Assembly (NCBI GenBank): GCA_018881555.1
Contig: JACAXG010000125.1
Span: 2,093,212-2,157,211, forward strand
Length of the DNA: 64,000 nucleotides
Direction: 5' to 3'
Origin: Amblyornis subalaris
Taxonomy: Eukaryota > Chordata > Aves > Passeriformes > Ptilonorhynchidae
The notes below the pieces were generated by a model, which ran no database searches, was not told where the DNA came from, and worked only from the letters and a program-made list of their open reading frames with translations. Shown here piece by piece: positions 46,801-58,935 of this stretch. The translations under genes were made by a program, and so were the position numbers. Each line of letters opens with the position of its first letter. Within the stretch, counting starts at the first letter, position 1.

Positions 46801-49800
46801 CACCGAGGAGAGCAGCTCTTGCNAGGGCCAAAGCCAGATTCCCCCAACCATCCCCAGGAAACACCTTTCCAGTGCTTTGACTGATGAAAAAGCAACACAG
46901 ACTTCAGAGNATCTGTGAGTGACACCAACCCCTCCATCAGCTCCTCCACCACACGCAACAACCCCCACGTGCCCTCAGCCTGGGGCGNGGTGGGGCTGTG
47001 GGGAGAGTTCTACACCTGCGTGACCGCCCTGCCCCTGCTCCCTGGCAACTCTGAGCGAAAAAGGAGGAGGAGAAGAGAAACTCCATGGTGGGAGAGAGAG
47101 TTAACCCTGAGGCTGGGCAAGGAATAACCGAGCTGGGTGTCATTGTGCTGCAGAAGTGACCTACTTTCGCTTTATCTGGCTTATCTCTGTTTGCATTGGT
47201 TTATTGATGGCAGGAGATACTGCTAAGTGAGTGGTGCTCCCGGAATACCAATGAGGGTGGAATGCAGCCCTTCTGCCCGGGGAACGCTCTGGCAGGGACC
47301 AGGAGCGGCTCCTCCACCCAGCTCCTGGCAGTCAGAGCTAACGCAGGAGGTGATGGGCTCTGAGGCAGTGACCACGGCAGTGTTGCTGCTGTGCCTTCTA
47401 ATGAGCAGGCAGAAATCAGGCAATGAGCCCTGCAGGCAGGTTGTGATGGGGAAAATGCTGGTTTACTCCCATAGAAAGCCTGGTCCAGCTGGGGTAGAGT
47501 TTCCCATGGTCATTCCTTGAGTTTCATCAGGCTGGGAGAGCACGGGGAGGGAAGACAGCTGCTGGAAAACAGCAGTTCCAAGGAAAATGCCGTATTCTTC
47601 TCTCTAGGAGGGACAGCGAGGTGGAGAGCACCTGCATGNTCCTCTCTCCCACTTTCTGGCCACAACTGTGTTAGCCCAGGGCTGCCGTGGCTCTCCACGC
47701 GGGCAGGAGGTTGTGCTTCTGCTGTGCTCCTCATCCCTCTGCAAAAGCATCCACCTCGGAGGCTAAACCTCTCAAAATACCATGCAGGGCCAGGGAAAGA
47801 GCTGCTGGCACAGCCCCTGGCACAGCTTTGGCCAATGCCACCCTCACCCTGACAGCAGCGCCCTGGGAGGGTTGAGGAGGTGACATGGACACTGCCTGAG
47901 CCCATCAGGCCGTGGGAAGAGAGGAGAAGGAGATTTATGGACATAAATAACTGTANTCCGTGCCCTCAGCCTCAGAGCATGCGCCCTGTTATGGTTCATT
48001 TCACTCACAGAGAACTCTCAAAGTTTCTTTAGCCCCATCAAAAGTTTCTTTCGCCCACACGGAAAATAAATGGACTGTAACAGCCTTGGAGCCACAACTC
48101 TCAGCGTCCTTTTGCCTTTCTACAGGGACTGAATCCCTTTTCCATGGCAAATCAAACTGCCTGGCAACCCCTGAGCCCAGGGGTCAGCCCCACGCTCCCC
48201 CCTCTCCACACCTTCCCTCTTCTGCCTCGAGTTCCAACCTGGATCCACAACTTGTTTCCAGGTTCCTGCTTCCCACCTGCAACAGGGCTGGTGCCAGACT
48301 CGGAAAAATCTCCTGATGCTCTCCTCTCCTCCTGGCTTTTCCCTTGCCTGCCACACCTGTATTTGCTAATCAGCTCACAGCATGCTCAGCGATTGCCCAG
48401 GAGAACACGCGGGTGCAGACGCGGTGGGGNGGGGGGGGGGGCCACGCGCGAAATGAGATTCTTGTTTTCCAAACAGACACCAAAATTTAATTACAGCCTC
48501 AATAAACGGTTATTAAAACCCTCTTCGCTTTGTTGTTGTTCTCCTTCCCCCCATTGTCTCCCGGCCCTGCGTTATTGAATCATCAGCTCCTGTTGTCTTG
48601 TTTGGATGCTTTGAGGAAAGGAGACGGTGCAGGAAACTGCAAGCACACTTTGGACCCACACAGTGTCTTCCATCTCTCTCCTCCCTTTTCTTTCACCATA
48701 GATTTTCCCTCTCCTTCTGATAAAAATAGNTAGCAGGAAGTGGTCACCCGTATTTTCTGTCTGTTCTGATTCCCAGTCAAGCAGGAATTCCTAATCTTCA
48801 GCACGGGGAACAGAGAGAAGGAAGGAAAAGGGGCATTTGCTGCTGTCTGTAGGGCAGGGTGTCCCTGTGAGGTTTGCTGGAGCCCAAAAAGGGGCACTTC
48901 CCGCTTGCAGCTCTCCACGATGGGCTGTTCTCATCCCCTGCCAAGGCTGCAGCTCCACAGGTGTCCTATCCTAAGGGAANGTCTCCTTGCCTGAAGACAA
49001 GGGAGCATCTTCCTGCTTTGGGTTTGTACAGGGTCTGATCTCACAGGGTCCTGTTCTTTTAGGTGACCACAATGACCTCATCAGCCATGGGAGATACTCT
49101 GTGGAAAGGTCTGGATGTCCCTTTTCCTACAGCCCTGCCAATCCTGAGGTGGTTAACCACTCCTGGCTGTTGGAAGGAACACCTCACAGCTTCCCCAGGG
49201 GTTTGCGCTTGTTTTGCCCTCAGGGCATGAGTAATGATTGACATCCCCACCNCACTTCCTTCACGGAAAGAAAGACACAAACCTTTTCCTAAAGCTGGAA
49301 GCTGGTGCCTTGTGTTGGTCCCTGGCAGGATTCTCTGCTGAGTCCACCATCCCACCTTCCCAAGGACATGGAGAGGTCATAGGCTGTGTCTCCACAGGGT
49401 CCCTGTACCTTTCCCACCCCAATGTCCCTGTTCTCCCTCCTCCTGCCTCCCCAGCAGCTCCATGTGCTCAGTGCCCAGCACCCCCAGGCTCTATAATACG
49501 AGTCATTTTCCAGGGAAATGGCAAGACTCCTGGAATTATTGGATAACAGACCACTGCATAGACATCCCCTGCCACCAAATATCCAACTCTGGGTGACAGT
49601 GCTCTAATTATTTTATCATCATGATACAGGGGAGACAACAATGGGAATGGGAGCTTTCCTTCCTCCAGCTCCCTGCAGCACCCCTGCCCCAGCCAGAGCA
49701 CCCCTCCCGTGCTCCAAAGGGTCCAAAGCTGTACTTAAAAGGTGGGAGTTAAGCCCTGTCCGTGCCCAGCTTCCCNGTGAGGCTGTTCAGGGCAGAGGGC

Positions 49801-50029
49801 ACTAAGAAAGCTTTGCTGCCACACCAGGACTCATTAGCACACCATGGTAGCCCTGGGCGTGCATGAAAAATGNTAATCAGATGTTTCCCCCTTCCCTCCT
49901 CCCGGCTTTAATCCCCCTATCAGGATCCCTAAAGGTTTGACATGTGCACCCCAAGCCTGCTCACGGGGCTTGGTGCTATCTCTGCCTCCATCAGGAGGAG
50001 CCAGCCGGTGTCTAAGCTCCCCTGCTGCC
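46801..50029. other. Unannotated 3.2 kb stretch
   Basis: No gene or CR1 recognised. Longest frames are 144 codons (47510-47944 minus, 48144-48578 plus), both with N and mutually inconsistent with neighbours. A G-run interrupted by one N lies at 48426-48441. 49840-49935 has scattered TAAT motifs. Confidence 0.42.
48426..48441 (+). repeat. Poly-G run with an internal N
   Basis: GGGG-N-G11. A long G run can form a G-quadruplex and is a common place for base-calling failure, which may explain the N. Confidence 0.85.
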
Positions 50030-50250
50030 TGCTGGCTTTTCATGCTTGATTCCATCTCCTTCCCGCATAATCCCCGCTTGTAATTACAAATATCAGGCGT
50101 GGGGGGCCAGAGGGGGCCATCTGTGGAGATAACAACTGGCCCTGTTTGCTGACCAGAGCGACCAGAGNTGGTTCCAACTCTTTGCCAGCTCCATCGCATA
50201 AATCCAAAGGGCCTAAAATTGTGTATTTACACAGCTCCTTAACTCCCTTC
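50030..50250. promoter_or_regulatory. Candidate noncoding element with TAATTA palindrome
   Basis: Contains the perfect 12-base palindrome TTGTAATTACAA at 50078-50089, with GCATAATCC just before it and AAATATCAGGCG after. The surrounding bases are repeat-free. The minus-strand 215-codon frame (50040-50687) reads through this block but has N bases and no recognisable motif. Confidence 0.28.
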
Positions 50251-51002
50251 TTGTCAAGGGCAGCCTTCCCACCCCGGATGGAAATGAAAAGGTGTTTATT
50301 TGCACAAGCCCTGGAGCCTGGTTGGTCTGTCACATGGGTGGCAGATTTATCTACATCCTCTTCATNCCTTGGAGCCAAAGAAAAATACAGGGAGACAAAT
50401 CCTGAGGGTGGGCAAGGAGACCTGAATTCAGGTGCACCCTCCAGAGAGCAATTTCCTACACAGAACTGCACAGGCAGTGCTGGAGAAGATTTAATCCTGC
50501 TGAGAAAATCCTGGATGGGTGTGAGGGAAAGGCTTTGGCATGATAAGAGGATGGCCCCTGAAAACAGAGATGTGAAGTGCAGCAGGATCACCCCAGTCAG
50601 ATGCTCCANCTCCCCAAAGCCTTGCCTTGAATTCACTTGCAGGAAGAGGTGCCTTCTCCTCTCACTGGTCTTTTCAGACCACAGCACTGCTGGCCCCAGA
50701 GGTTGTCTCAGTTACAAACCCACCAGCCAGGACTTCTCCCATCTCAGTTACCCCTGCAGACCATGACGGGCCCAGTTTTGTACCAGGTTGCCTGGACACA
50801 CCCCAGAACCCATTTCCCTATCCCACACCTCCTGGACATCCAGCCTGTCCCCAGTGCTCCACACACCCTCATGCTGAGANCCCAATTACTTGCTGGTATC
50901 TTCTTTCCCCACCCTGATACCAGACACTCCTTAAGATGGACCACAGCACCTTCCCAGACCTCTTTTCCCAGATGTGCCTTCACTTAGCACCCAGACAGAA
51001 GA
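50251..51002. other. Unannotated stretch
   Basis: Plus-strand frames of 206 codons (50146-50766) and 116 codons (50637-50987) overlap in different phases and contain N. Nothing recognised. Confidence 0.4.
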
Positions 51003-51185
51003 GAATCATGGANTCATTTAGGTTGGAAAAGCTCTCCAAGATCATTGAGTCCAACCACTAACCCAGAAATGCCAAGGCCATCACTAAGCTGTGTCCCCAG
51101 GTCTTTCATATACCTCCAGAGCTGGTCACTCCATCACTGCACTGGGCAGCTTGTGCTAGGCCTGGACAATCCTTGTGGTGAAAAT
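51003..51185 (-). mobile_element. CR1 LINE 3'-end fragment (minus orientation)
   Basis: AGAATCATGGA-N-TCATTTAGG is the reverse-complemented tail. It is followed by GTTGGAAAAGCTCTCCAAGA, TCATTGAGTCCAACCACTAA, AAGGCCATCACTAAGCTGTG and CACTGGGCAGCTTGTGCTAG. It belongs to the same wording class as the 1.1 and 37.6 kb copies. Confidence 0.92.
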
Positions 51186-51904
51186 CATTTGTCAGAGGGG
51201 AAAAGATTCACCTGAGTGCCTTCAGTGAGGACAGCAGTGTCTGGGCAGTGGTTTCCCTGTCCTGGGAACCAAACTGGGACTGGGTGTGGTACCAAGCACC
51301 AGCCACAATGTCCACCCTATCTCATTGTTCAAGAAAATGCCAAGTGTGAGTCAGACTGATTCCTTTGCCCTCGAGGCTGAGGAGGACAAATCTCTGGCCC
51401 ATTTAATTTACCAGCACAAACAAAGCCTTTGATCCCTCAGAGTCCCCGGAGAAGTCTCCTGTGCAGAATTCAGTGCAAGTTGTCTCATCCTAAAACAAAC
51501 ACCTCCTCACGGCCCAGTGACTCAATCCCCGGCCCTGATGATGGTGTCAGTGAGATCCCTGCTGCCCACAGGTGCCAGCTCACGAGCCACCCACNCTGGA
51601 GACGCTCCAAGAGGTGAATCCCACCCGAGCTCTCCGTTCAAAGGCCCAATCCTGCACCACGTCGCATGGAATGCACCAGAATCCATCCCTCCGTCACCCA
51701 ACCCCCCGACCTTCCCCACGTCCTTCCCTCCCTGGCTTCTCAAATCTTTCCTCCTGCCCATGCCGAAGGAAAATTCCTCTTGCATTTGGAAGGGTCGCCG
51801 TGTGAGCAGCAGAGAGGTGACAGCAGCACTCTGAGCAGTCACCAGAGATGCTTCCCAAGCATCCGCATCCCCTTTCCCCCTCCCTTTCTCCAGAAGTTCC
51901 AGTC
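51186..51904. other. Unannotated stretch
   Basis: No gene recognised. A 135-codon minus frame (51522-51929) and 105-codon plus frame (51517-51834) cover the same bases. Confidence 0.42.
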
Positions 51905-52090
51905 CTTTATCACACTCATTTCCGCCCAACTATTTATTGTGCAATAACTCATTACCATTCCTCCTAGGACACCTTTAATAAAAGCCTATGCTTGCATGTT
52001 AAATATTAAATTTATAAGATGTATAATCCTTCTAATTAAGTTGAATTTAATCTGGAGCTCTAAATTAGAAGGAAAAGAGTGGGGAGAAAA
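51905..52090. promoter_or_regulatory. Candidate noncoding element with an 11-base perfect dyad
   Basis: AT-rich, repeat-free block with CTATTTATTGTGCAATAAC, CTTTAATAAAAGCC and several TAAT cores. It holds a perfect inverted repeat: TCCTTCTAATT at 52027-52037 and AATTAGAAGGA at 52063-52073, separated by 25 bases. The dyad could be a protein-binding palindrome with a long spacer or a small hairpin. Function is inferred only. Confidence 0.33.
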
Positions 52091-52714
52091 TAAGAAGGGG
52101 AAGAAAAAAAGATCAGGAAAAGCCAAGCGTGGCACAGAGTATCTGCCTGTGCCAACCACCCCGTGGTGCCATTGTCTGCGAGCAAACACCCAGGGGCTGC
52201 CACCACTGAGATGAGAGAGGCCAGGGCATCCACNGAGCCCTTTGAAGATTCATTTCATGCCACTCACAGGCAGCACAGCCAGAGGCGAGGTGTCCATCCA
52301 CCACGGAGCCATCCCGGAGCCTGACAGACCTGGCTCCCTCTCCTGCTCCACCACAGACTCCCTGCCTGAGCCTGGATGTGGAAAATAAGGTTCAGATGCA
52401 CAAAGGGGCTTAGGAGCTGTGTCTTGTTTGAGGCAGGGTTTAGCTGCCAGCAAAACGGTTCTGAAAGCTCCTGACTTTGGGGAGTTTTGGTCCACGTGGC
52501 TTTCAAGGCTTTGGATTTTGTACAAATTTTGGCTTCCTTGTAAAAGTCGGAGAACTTAATCCCAAAGAATTTGTGTTTTGCCTTGGTCTTGGGCCACAGT
52601 TTCTGCACACAGGGGTAATTCCAATTCCTCCTGCAGAGGTCCNGTATATCTGCTAAGAGCCTACAGCTTGAAAAGCTGTGGGATTGTGCCTGGATTCTGC
52701 AGGAATGGAAGTTC
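52091..52714. other. Unannotated stretch
   Basis: A 150-codon minus-strand frame (52264-52716) overlaps a 91-codon one (52250-52525) in another phase. The longer frame contains an N. No family resemblance. Confidence 0.4.
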
Positions 52715-52935
52715 ATGGAATCATAGAGTGGTTTGGGTTGGAAGAGACCTTAAAGATCATCCAGTCCCACTCCCTGTCAGGGGCAGGGACACCTTCCACT
52801 ATNCCAGGTTGCTCCAAGCCCCATCCAGCCCGGCCTTGGAGACCACCAGGGATGGGGTATCCACAGCTTCTCTGGGCAACTTGTGCCAGGACTTCACTGC
52901 CTTCCCAGACAGGAATTTCTTCNGTAAACTCCAAC
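52715..52935 (-). mobile_element. CR1 LINE 3'-end fragment (minus orientation)
   Basis: CATGGAATCATAGAGTGGTT (tail), GGGTTGGAAGAGACCTTAAA, GGGCAGGGACACCTTCCACT, GGTTGCTCCAAGCCCCATCC, TATCCACAGCTTCTCTGGGC and GGAATTTCTTC follow the normal CR1 order. Frames of 109-129 codons on the plus strand are translated CR1 sequence. Confidence 0.95.
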
Positions 52936-55900
52936 TTTTGCTCCTTGGTTTTGCTATGTTCTCCTGATGCCCAGAGGAGACAGCAGGTCTATGGGGACTA
53001 CCACTAATAAATGACCTTTTTAGTTGTGAAATATCTTATTTTGTTCTTAAAACATCTGGATTTCCCTTCTTACCAACCCCACAGTGATCTGACTGCCATT
53101 GGAAAATGTATTCACGGGTTTAACAGTTCTCAAACACCCCTCCCAGCCTTTTTCCATACGGAAACACGGGATATTTTAAAAGCAAAAATAAGGTAACCGT
53201 CATTCCCGGCCAGAAGCTGGACAGTGGAGGAATTGTGCTGTTATAAGCAAAATGTGTAAGTGCCAGGGCAATTCTGCCCAAGCTAAAGCAGTTTTCAAAA
53301 ATAGTGGTGGAAGGTTGAGGACAAGAGAAGGGAAATATTTGGCAAACTGAGNACTGCAGTGGGTTTACTGGATTGTTGGACAAAGAGTGTCCTGACCTAT
53401 CCACACATCACCTGGAAGAAAACTCCCCAGGGATGTTCCCAGTGTTGCCTTTTTTCACCTAAAATTAGAAGCCGGAAGAGAAATCCNTTGGGGTATCTCC
53501 AGCGCATCTGGAAAGCAGCTTCCAAGGGTTGCCCCCAACACCACTGGAAGTCACCAGAACCCTTTCAGCACACCAGGAAGAAAAGGTGATTGTGATATTC
53601 CCAGCACAATCTCTCGGTGTTTAAAGACAATCCCAGCAGGACACAGCGGCACATCTGGTGGCACGTTCCACCAAGATGCTCTGAGCCCATCTGGCAGCAC
53701 TAGAGGAGTTAAAAAGCACAAGAACTGGAGTGCTGAGAAAGAGGAATGTGAATTATTTCTCCTAACAACTTAATGTGCCTTCCTACCCACTGGGTGAACA
53801 AGACCCACGGCCTGCAAAGCGTGGAAACCTCTCTCCTTGTTGACTGTTTTACACCCAAGTTGTGCTCTTGCCTTTTTTTTCTGGTGGTAGGAGACTCTTG
53901 CAGGGCCATAAAGAAAATAACTCACTTACTGGCATTTTCTTCAAAGTCCATATTGTATGCATTGCTTTTCACAGGGAATTGGATTTTCAAATTCACAGGC
54001 TCGAAAGGTCAAGGATAACAGGCTATCAGCATTTAATATGCATTCCAGGGAAAAGAAAAAAAAACACTATAAAATCTGAAATAAAGGCTGCATGAAAATT
54101 CACTTCCAAAAAACCCCCGGATCAAAACGTCTCCCTTCCCTCCCTATGAATTGGCATCTGCTCTTTGTTGTTGTATCTGAAACGTATTAAAAGTCTCCTG
54201 CTAGCACCGTGGCTAAGTCAACATCTGCAGCATTGATTCCTGACACACAATCCTGAAGGTGATCCAGGAAGGAGGGGGGGGGTTGGAGCCAGGACTTTTG
54301 TTCAGCATCAAAACAACAGCAGCAGCAACAAAGAGCACTGTAGCTTTTGTGCCTGTGTGTGTGCACGTGCCTGCCAGAGATGCTGAGGTGGGTGAAGGTG
54401 TTGAAAGAGAAGGAGTTTTTCAGCACGGATTTCAAACAACTCTCCGCTGCTGGAGGGACAGGGAGGAGCAGGGAAAAAGGAGAACATGAAGCCCTAGAGC
54501 TGTCTCTGTTCTCGTTTCGATCACACCAGCCAGCCTCAGGAAGGGCAAGCAGCTACTTTGAGTTTTGCTGCATACCNGGATAGGAATTGGAAATGGAAAA
54601 AGGAAGGAAATTTGCTCAGAATCCCATATTCTGTCTTCTCCCTTAGTAGGTTCNAGAGTTAACACCCAAAAAATGCTCCACATTGTCTTGCAGATCTCCA
54701 GCACTGAAAGAACTCCCTCCTCACTGGAGGAATTCCCTTTCTCTTGGGATCCAACAGTGTCACCCAGTTCTAGCGTTTAGCAAGGGAGGTGTCCAGGCTG
54801 AACAGTCACTTGTGTCCTTTGATAGCAGATGGATACAGACAGACACTTCCAGAAGGTTATTAGCCCAGCTGGAGAGAAGTNGGACAAAAACCTTCCCTGA
54901 AAATGCATTTGTCTCTCTGTCACCTCCTCCAAGGAGTTTAGACAACTTGCTTAAACTAGAAATTACAGTTTTCAACAGCTGAGAAGGGCCTCTCCCTTTG
55001 AGAACTGCCCAAATGCTGCACTCCCAAATCTTGCTCTCACTAGAAAAGTCATTCCCTGCCTTTCCATCACAACCCACCCTGTGACAAACCTTCCAGCACC
55101 AGTTTCCACCTGGATCAGGGCAGCAGGGACACAGGGACTCANAGCCACACACAGGCTTATTCCAGGAGTGAAGCAGGGCCAGAGTCCAAGCCCTCACCAC
55201 AACTATCGTGATTCATGGGGTCCCTCAGGNGCTAAATCATCTGGAGTGAAGGCAGGTACAGAGGCACAAGAAAAAGAATTCCCCAAGTCCCCTACATCCC
55301 CACTCACAGCCTTATCTGCTGTGCCACACGTCCCATAAAGCCTTCAGCTGGAGGAAAACCCACTGAAAATGTGCTGAGTGACTTCAACACCACGTAGTGC
55401 TCAATGAGTCACCATGACTCAGTAATTGGGGCACAGAAGGAGAGGCAGGAAAACTCCACGGGAAAGATTTCACAGTCCCTCTTCCCAGCCAGCAGCAGGG
55501 TGGGATCAGTCTGGTGCTCCCCTTGTCTGAGCAAGGATGTGCTTGGGAATCACCCTCATTCCACCAGCACAGGAGCTGTTGCCACGGCTGTCTCTGGGTC
55601 CTGGAACAGGGTGCATCATATTCCTCAGTGGGGTTCCTTAGGATTCCCCATCCATTAGGTTTCTCCAAGGCCCCCAGTACCAAACCAGCAGGAGTCCTGG
55701 TGGCTGCACATCTCACGGTCTGGGGCTGTGCAGGNCGTGAGAACCAGCTCTCCTTCAGGAGATTCCTTTGGGTCACCTCTGGAGACATCCAGNTTCCAGG
55801 GGGTGACACCTGGTTGGAGCTTTCAAGGGAATTTTGAACTTGTGAGAGCCCCTCCAAACCATCTCACAGTAATTTCTTATGGTCNACAGAGAAAACAGCC

Positions 55901-55979
55901 CCAGATCCTTCTTGACAGAGCCCAGAGGTTTTTTGCATAAGAAAGAGTGGGATCTGAACCACTCTGANTCCAGCTTGCC
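52936..55979. other. Unannotated 3 kb stretch
   Basis: No CR1 or gene recognised. G9 run at 54274-54282. Frames of 146 codons (54760-55200 minus) and 157 codons (55384-55857 minus) contain N and have no domains I know. 53700-54200 is AT-leaning. Confidence 0.42.
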
Positions 55980-56160
55980 TCATAGAATCAGGGAATATTC
56001 TGAGGTGGACAACCCCCAANAATCCCACCATGTGCCTGAGAGATTTTCCAAATGTTTCTTGAACTCTCTAAGACTTGGTGCCATTTCCACTTCCCTGGGG
56101 AGCCTGTTCCAGCGCCCAACCACCCTCTGGGTGAAGAACCTTTTCCTGATACACAATAGT
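55980..56160 (-). mobile_element. CR1 LINE 3'-end fragment, divergent class (minus orientation)
   Basis: TCATAGAATCAGGGAATATT (tail), CACCATGTGCCTGAGAGATT, TTCTTGAACTCTCTAAGACT, TGGTGCCATTTCCACTTCCC, TGGGGAGCCTGTTCCAGCGC and CACCCTCTGGGTGAAGAACC are blocks of the CR1 class with CATGTGCCTGAGAG. The right edge after TTTTCCTGATACACAATAG is approximate. Confidence 0.92.
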
Positions 56161-58900
56161 CCCTGTTGTGGTGATGCATCCCTCCCCAGCTCCAGGACAC
56201 ACCAATACCAGGAGCTGCACCAAGGAATTCATCATCCAGGGGTAACCAGAGTGCAGAAACATCTCCTGGTGTCCCTCCAGGGTAGCTGGCTGCCAGTCCC
56301 CAGGACATCAGGGCTGGCTTGGGAACAACAGGGACCTTATGCTTCACTTTCCCTCCNGTCCACATGGATCTTCAGGAGGACAAGGCACTCCTCAGTGGGA
56401 TTATCCACAAGCGCAATCCAGGTTGGCCTTGCCAGAACATCATCTCCTGCAGCCTGTACCCCCTTCCCATGGAGAACAGCCCTTCTCTCTGCCANTGCCT
56501 CCCACCACACCCAGGCAGGGTGCTTTGGGGTCTCCACAGAGAAGGGGTTAACCTGCCCCTCTCTGGGGCAGAGCCAGACACCCCAAATCAACCCCTCAGC
56601 AGCCGGNATGAATTAAACCAATTTTGGCTTCAAAGCATGGGAGAAGCTGGTTGCTGTTAANGGAGCATTTATGAGGGGTCTGGAGGTGTTATTACATTGG
56701 GAAGGCTTCTCCTTTCCCGGGATCAAGGACTCCCAGACAGCAACTCTACAGCCCAAAGCAATGCCTTGTTGAGAGGGAAAGAAACTGAGACAAACTGCTG
56801 NAAAGAGGTTAGAAATTGGCTGCAGCTGCACTGAGAGAAGGTGTGGGGAGTGAATCGGTGTGGGTTGTGCAGCACAGGGCTCTGCAGTGGAGGAAAGAGT
56901 CACCTGAAGGTTTCTAAAGGTTTGTCTGCTGGGGTGGACTGAGATTGACTTGACCCCACCATGCAAGGACTTAGAGCTTCCCAGGGAAACAGTCAGACCA
57001 TCCTAACTCAGGCCAAGGGAGTCTTTTTTCACAAAGTCCCAGATCCACCAGCGGAACTTTTTGCCTCAGGATATCAGGTATTAGTAAACGTGCAAAAGAG
57101 GGAGCTCTTTGCATCATCCACCTGTAATTCTGAAACACACCCAGCCCACTGCTCCATCTCCAGTCAGGCAAATCCTGCTGGGTCCAGGGTCAACATTTNC
57201 AGACACTTGGAGATGTTCATTGAGGAAAACACAGTTTATTTGGGAAAAGACATTTCCCTCCCTCTCTCCTACCTGCTTTAAACTCTGCCCAGTGAGATAA
57301 GGACTGAAGTAAAGAGGCAAAATGCACCAGCACTGCAGGAATTGTCCTGAGCACAGCGGGTCCCTTCCTCTCCCAGGACAACAGCTCACCACATTTTTGC
57401 CCCTCACTGCCACTGCAAGTGGCTGAACTCACCAAAGAGAAATGGATATATCTGAAAACGGGAAATGACAGGATAGGCAGAAATTGGGAAAAGAAAATCA
57501 GGGGCATGGATGGAGAGCACTCGGANGTTGAAAGCAAATTCATTCTGGGAGGTACAAAGGAGAACATTCAGTATTTCTGTACTTCGTGCAGATAGGAGGA
57601 CAATTCCTTTCATTTGTCCCTGGAGCTCTCCAAGAAAGCCAAGTTGCTTAGTTTGCTTAATTTCCAGCCAGGGTTGCTGACACGAGGAAAATTGTCTTCA
57701 CACCCAGGCTGTGAAACACTGGAGGAGGCCCTTGGGAAAACAGCCCATTTTTTGTGCTGGGGCAGGTTCATCTGCCTGCTCACATCTGCACAGATCCAAT
57801 TCCATGGATCTCNGGGGCACAGGCAATCCCACGGAGTGACAGTGACATTCACTGGGATTTCTGGATATTGGCCACGTGCTGCTCTGCCTGGGCTGGGGGA
57901 TGGCCACAGGGCTACCCAAAATGGCAAAGCATCCTGAGCAGCGACATTTTCACCATAGAAACAGAGACAAGAGCTCATCTGGGGAGAGCTCTGGAGAAAG
58001 CATGGCACAAGGAAGTGGGATAAGGTCTTTTCCCNGCCTGTGTTATCGGGAAGCTATGGTTTCTTGAGGATAACAAGGAACCCTGAGGTCCCCCAGCCAG
58101 CTCATGGGCCACATCACTGATCCCCTCTGAACCTCAACCCCCTCTCTGGGAAATAGGCAGGAGAATGTCCCTTTTTTCCCCTCTCCTCCCTTTCCCCCAC
58201 AGCCCATGGGGTTTACAGGTGGATGATGCTTCCTGCATCCTTTGTGTTCCAGGTGCTGGGCTCCAGGGATTCCTGAGACTCTGGAGTGCTGCAGCAATCT
58301 CTGCTGTTACAATTGCTGCCTTGTGCATGNGGTTTAAGGGAAGGAGGAAGTTTAACCCTTCCACCTCCACCTGAAAAGCCTCCAGTTCTGGTGGAAAGCT
58401 GCAGGGTTTCTGCTGGAGTGTCTGACNGGATCATGGGCATTGCAGGCTGAAGGTTGGTGGCAGGCAGGAGGTAATTGCTGTGTGCTGGCCAAGCATCAGG
58501 TCTCTGTTTCCTTCCCAAACACAGCATCCACGCAGCTCCCAGCCTCCTGCCTACCATCTGCTGTGGAAATGCTCCCTGGTGAGTGGCCTCTCCTGACTTT
58601 TGCCCACTCATCACAGAGCAAACTGAACCAGAGGTGATTTTCCAATGTTATTTCCTGAAGAAGAATGAGGCCCTCAGCAGCAGATGCCCCTCGTGCACCC
58701 CTGGGGCTGTGCCCGGATCCTGCTCCAGTTCTCCTTCCCACACCAGGGACACCCCAGCTGGTTCCCACCACGTGTAGGATGAAGGACACCAAGAGGGCAT
58801 CACGCCTGCATTGCACAGCTGGCCCTAAACGTGCAAACCTGGCACATCTCAGCTCCATCATACCCCAGCACAGCCCTGGCTTTTGAAGGGAGCACAGAAC

Positions 58901-58903
<3 letters not shown>
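56161..58903. other. Unannotated 2.7 kb stretch
   Basis: No gene recognised. A 245-codon plus frame (55879-56616) begins in unique DNA, crosses the CR1 and contains six N, so it is not a gene. Frames of 121-133 codons on the minus strand (57610-58008, 58213-58614, 58496-58861) are unrecognised and opposed by others. Confidence 0.42.

Positions 58904-58933
<30 letters not shown>
58904..58933. repeat. Poly-C run (30 bases)
   Basis: Uninterrupted C30. The complementary G30 could form G-quadruplexes and the C strand an i-motif. Frames across it give poly-Pro (plus) or poly-Gly (minus) and should be ignored. Confidence 0.96.

Positions 58934-58935
<2 letters not shown>

Noticed and set aside
50040..50687. 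215-codon minus frame and 206-codon plus frame on the same bases
   Set aside because: Mutually overlapping on opposite strands with N codons and no domain. One or both must be chance.
55879..56616. 245-codon open frame on the plus strand
   Set aside because: It runs through the antisense CR1 fragment at 55980-56160 and includes six N codons that may hide stops.
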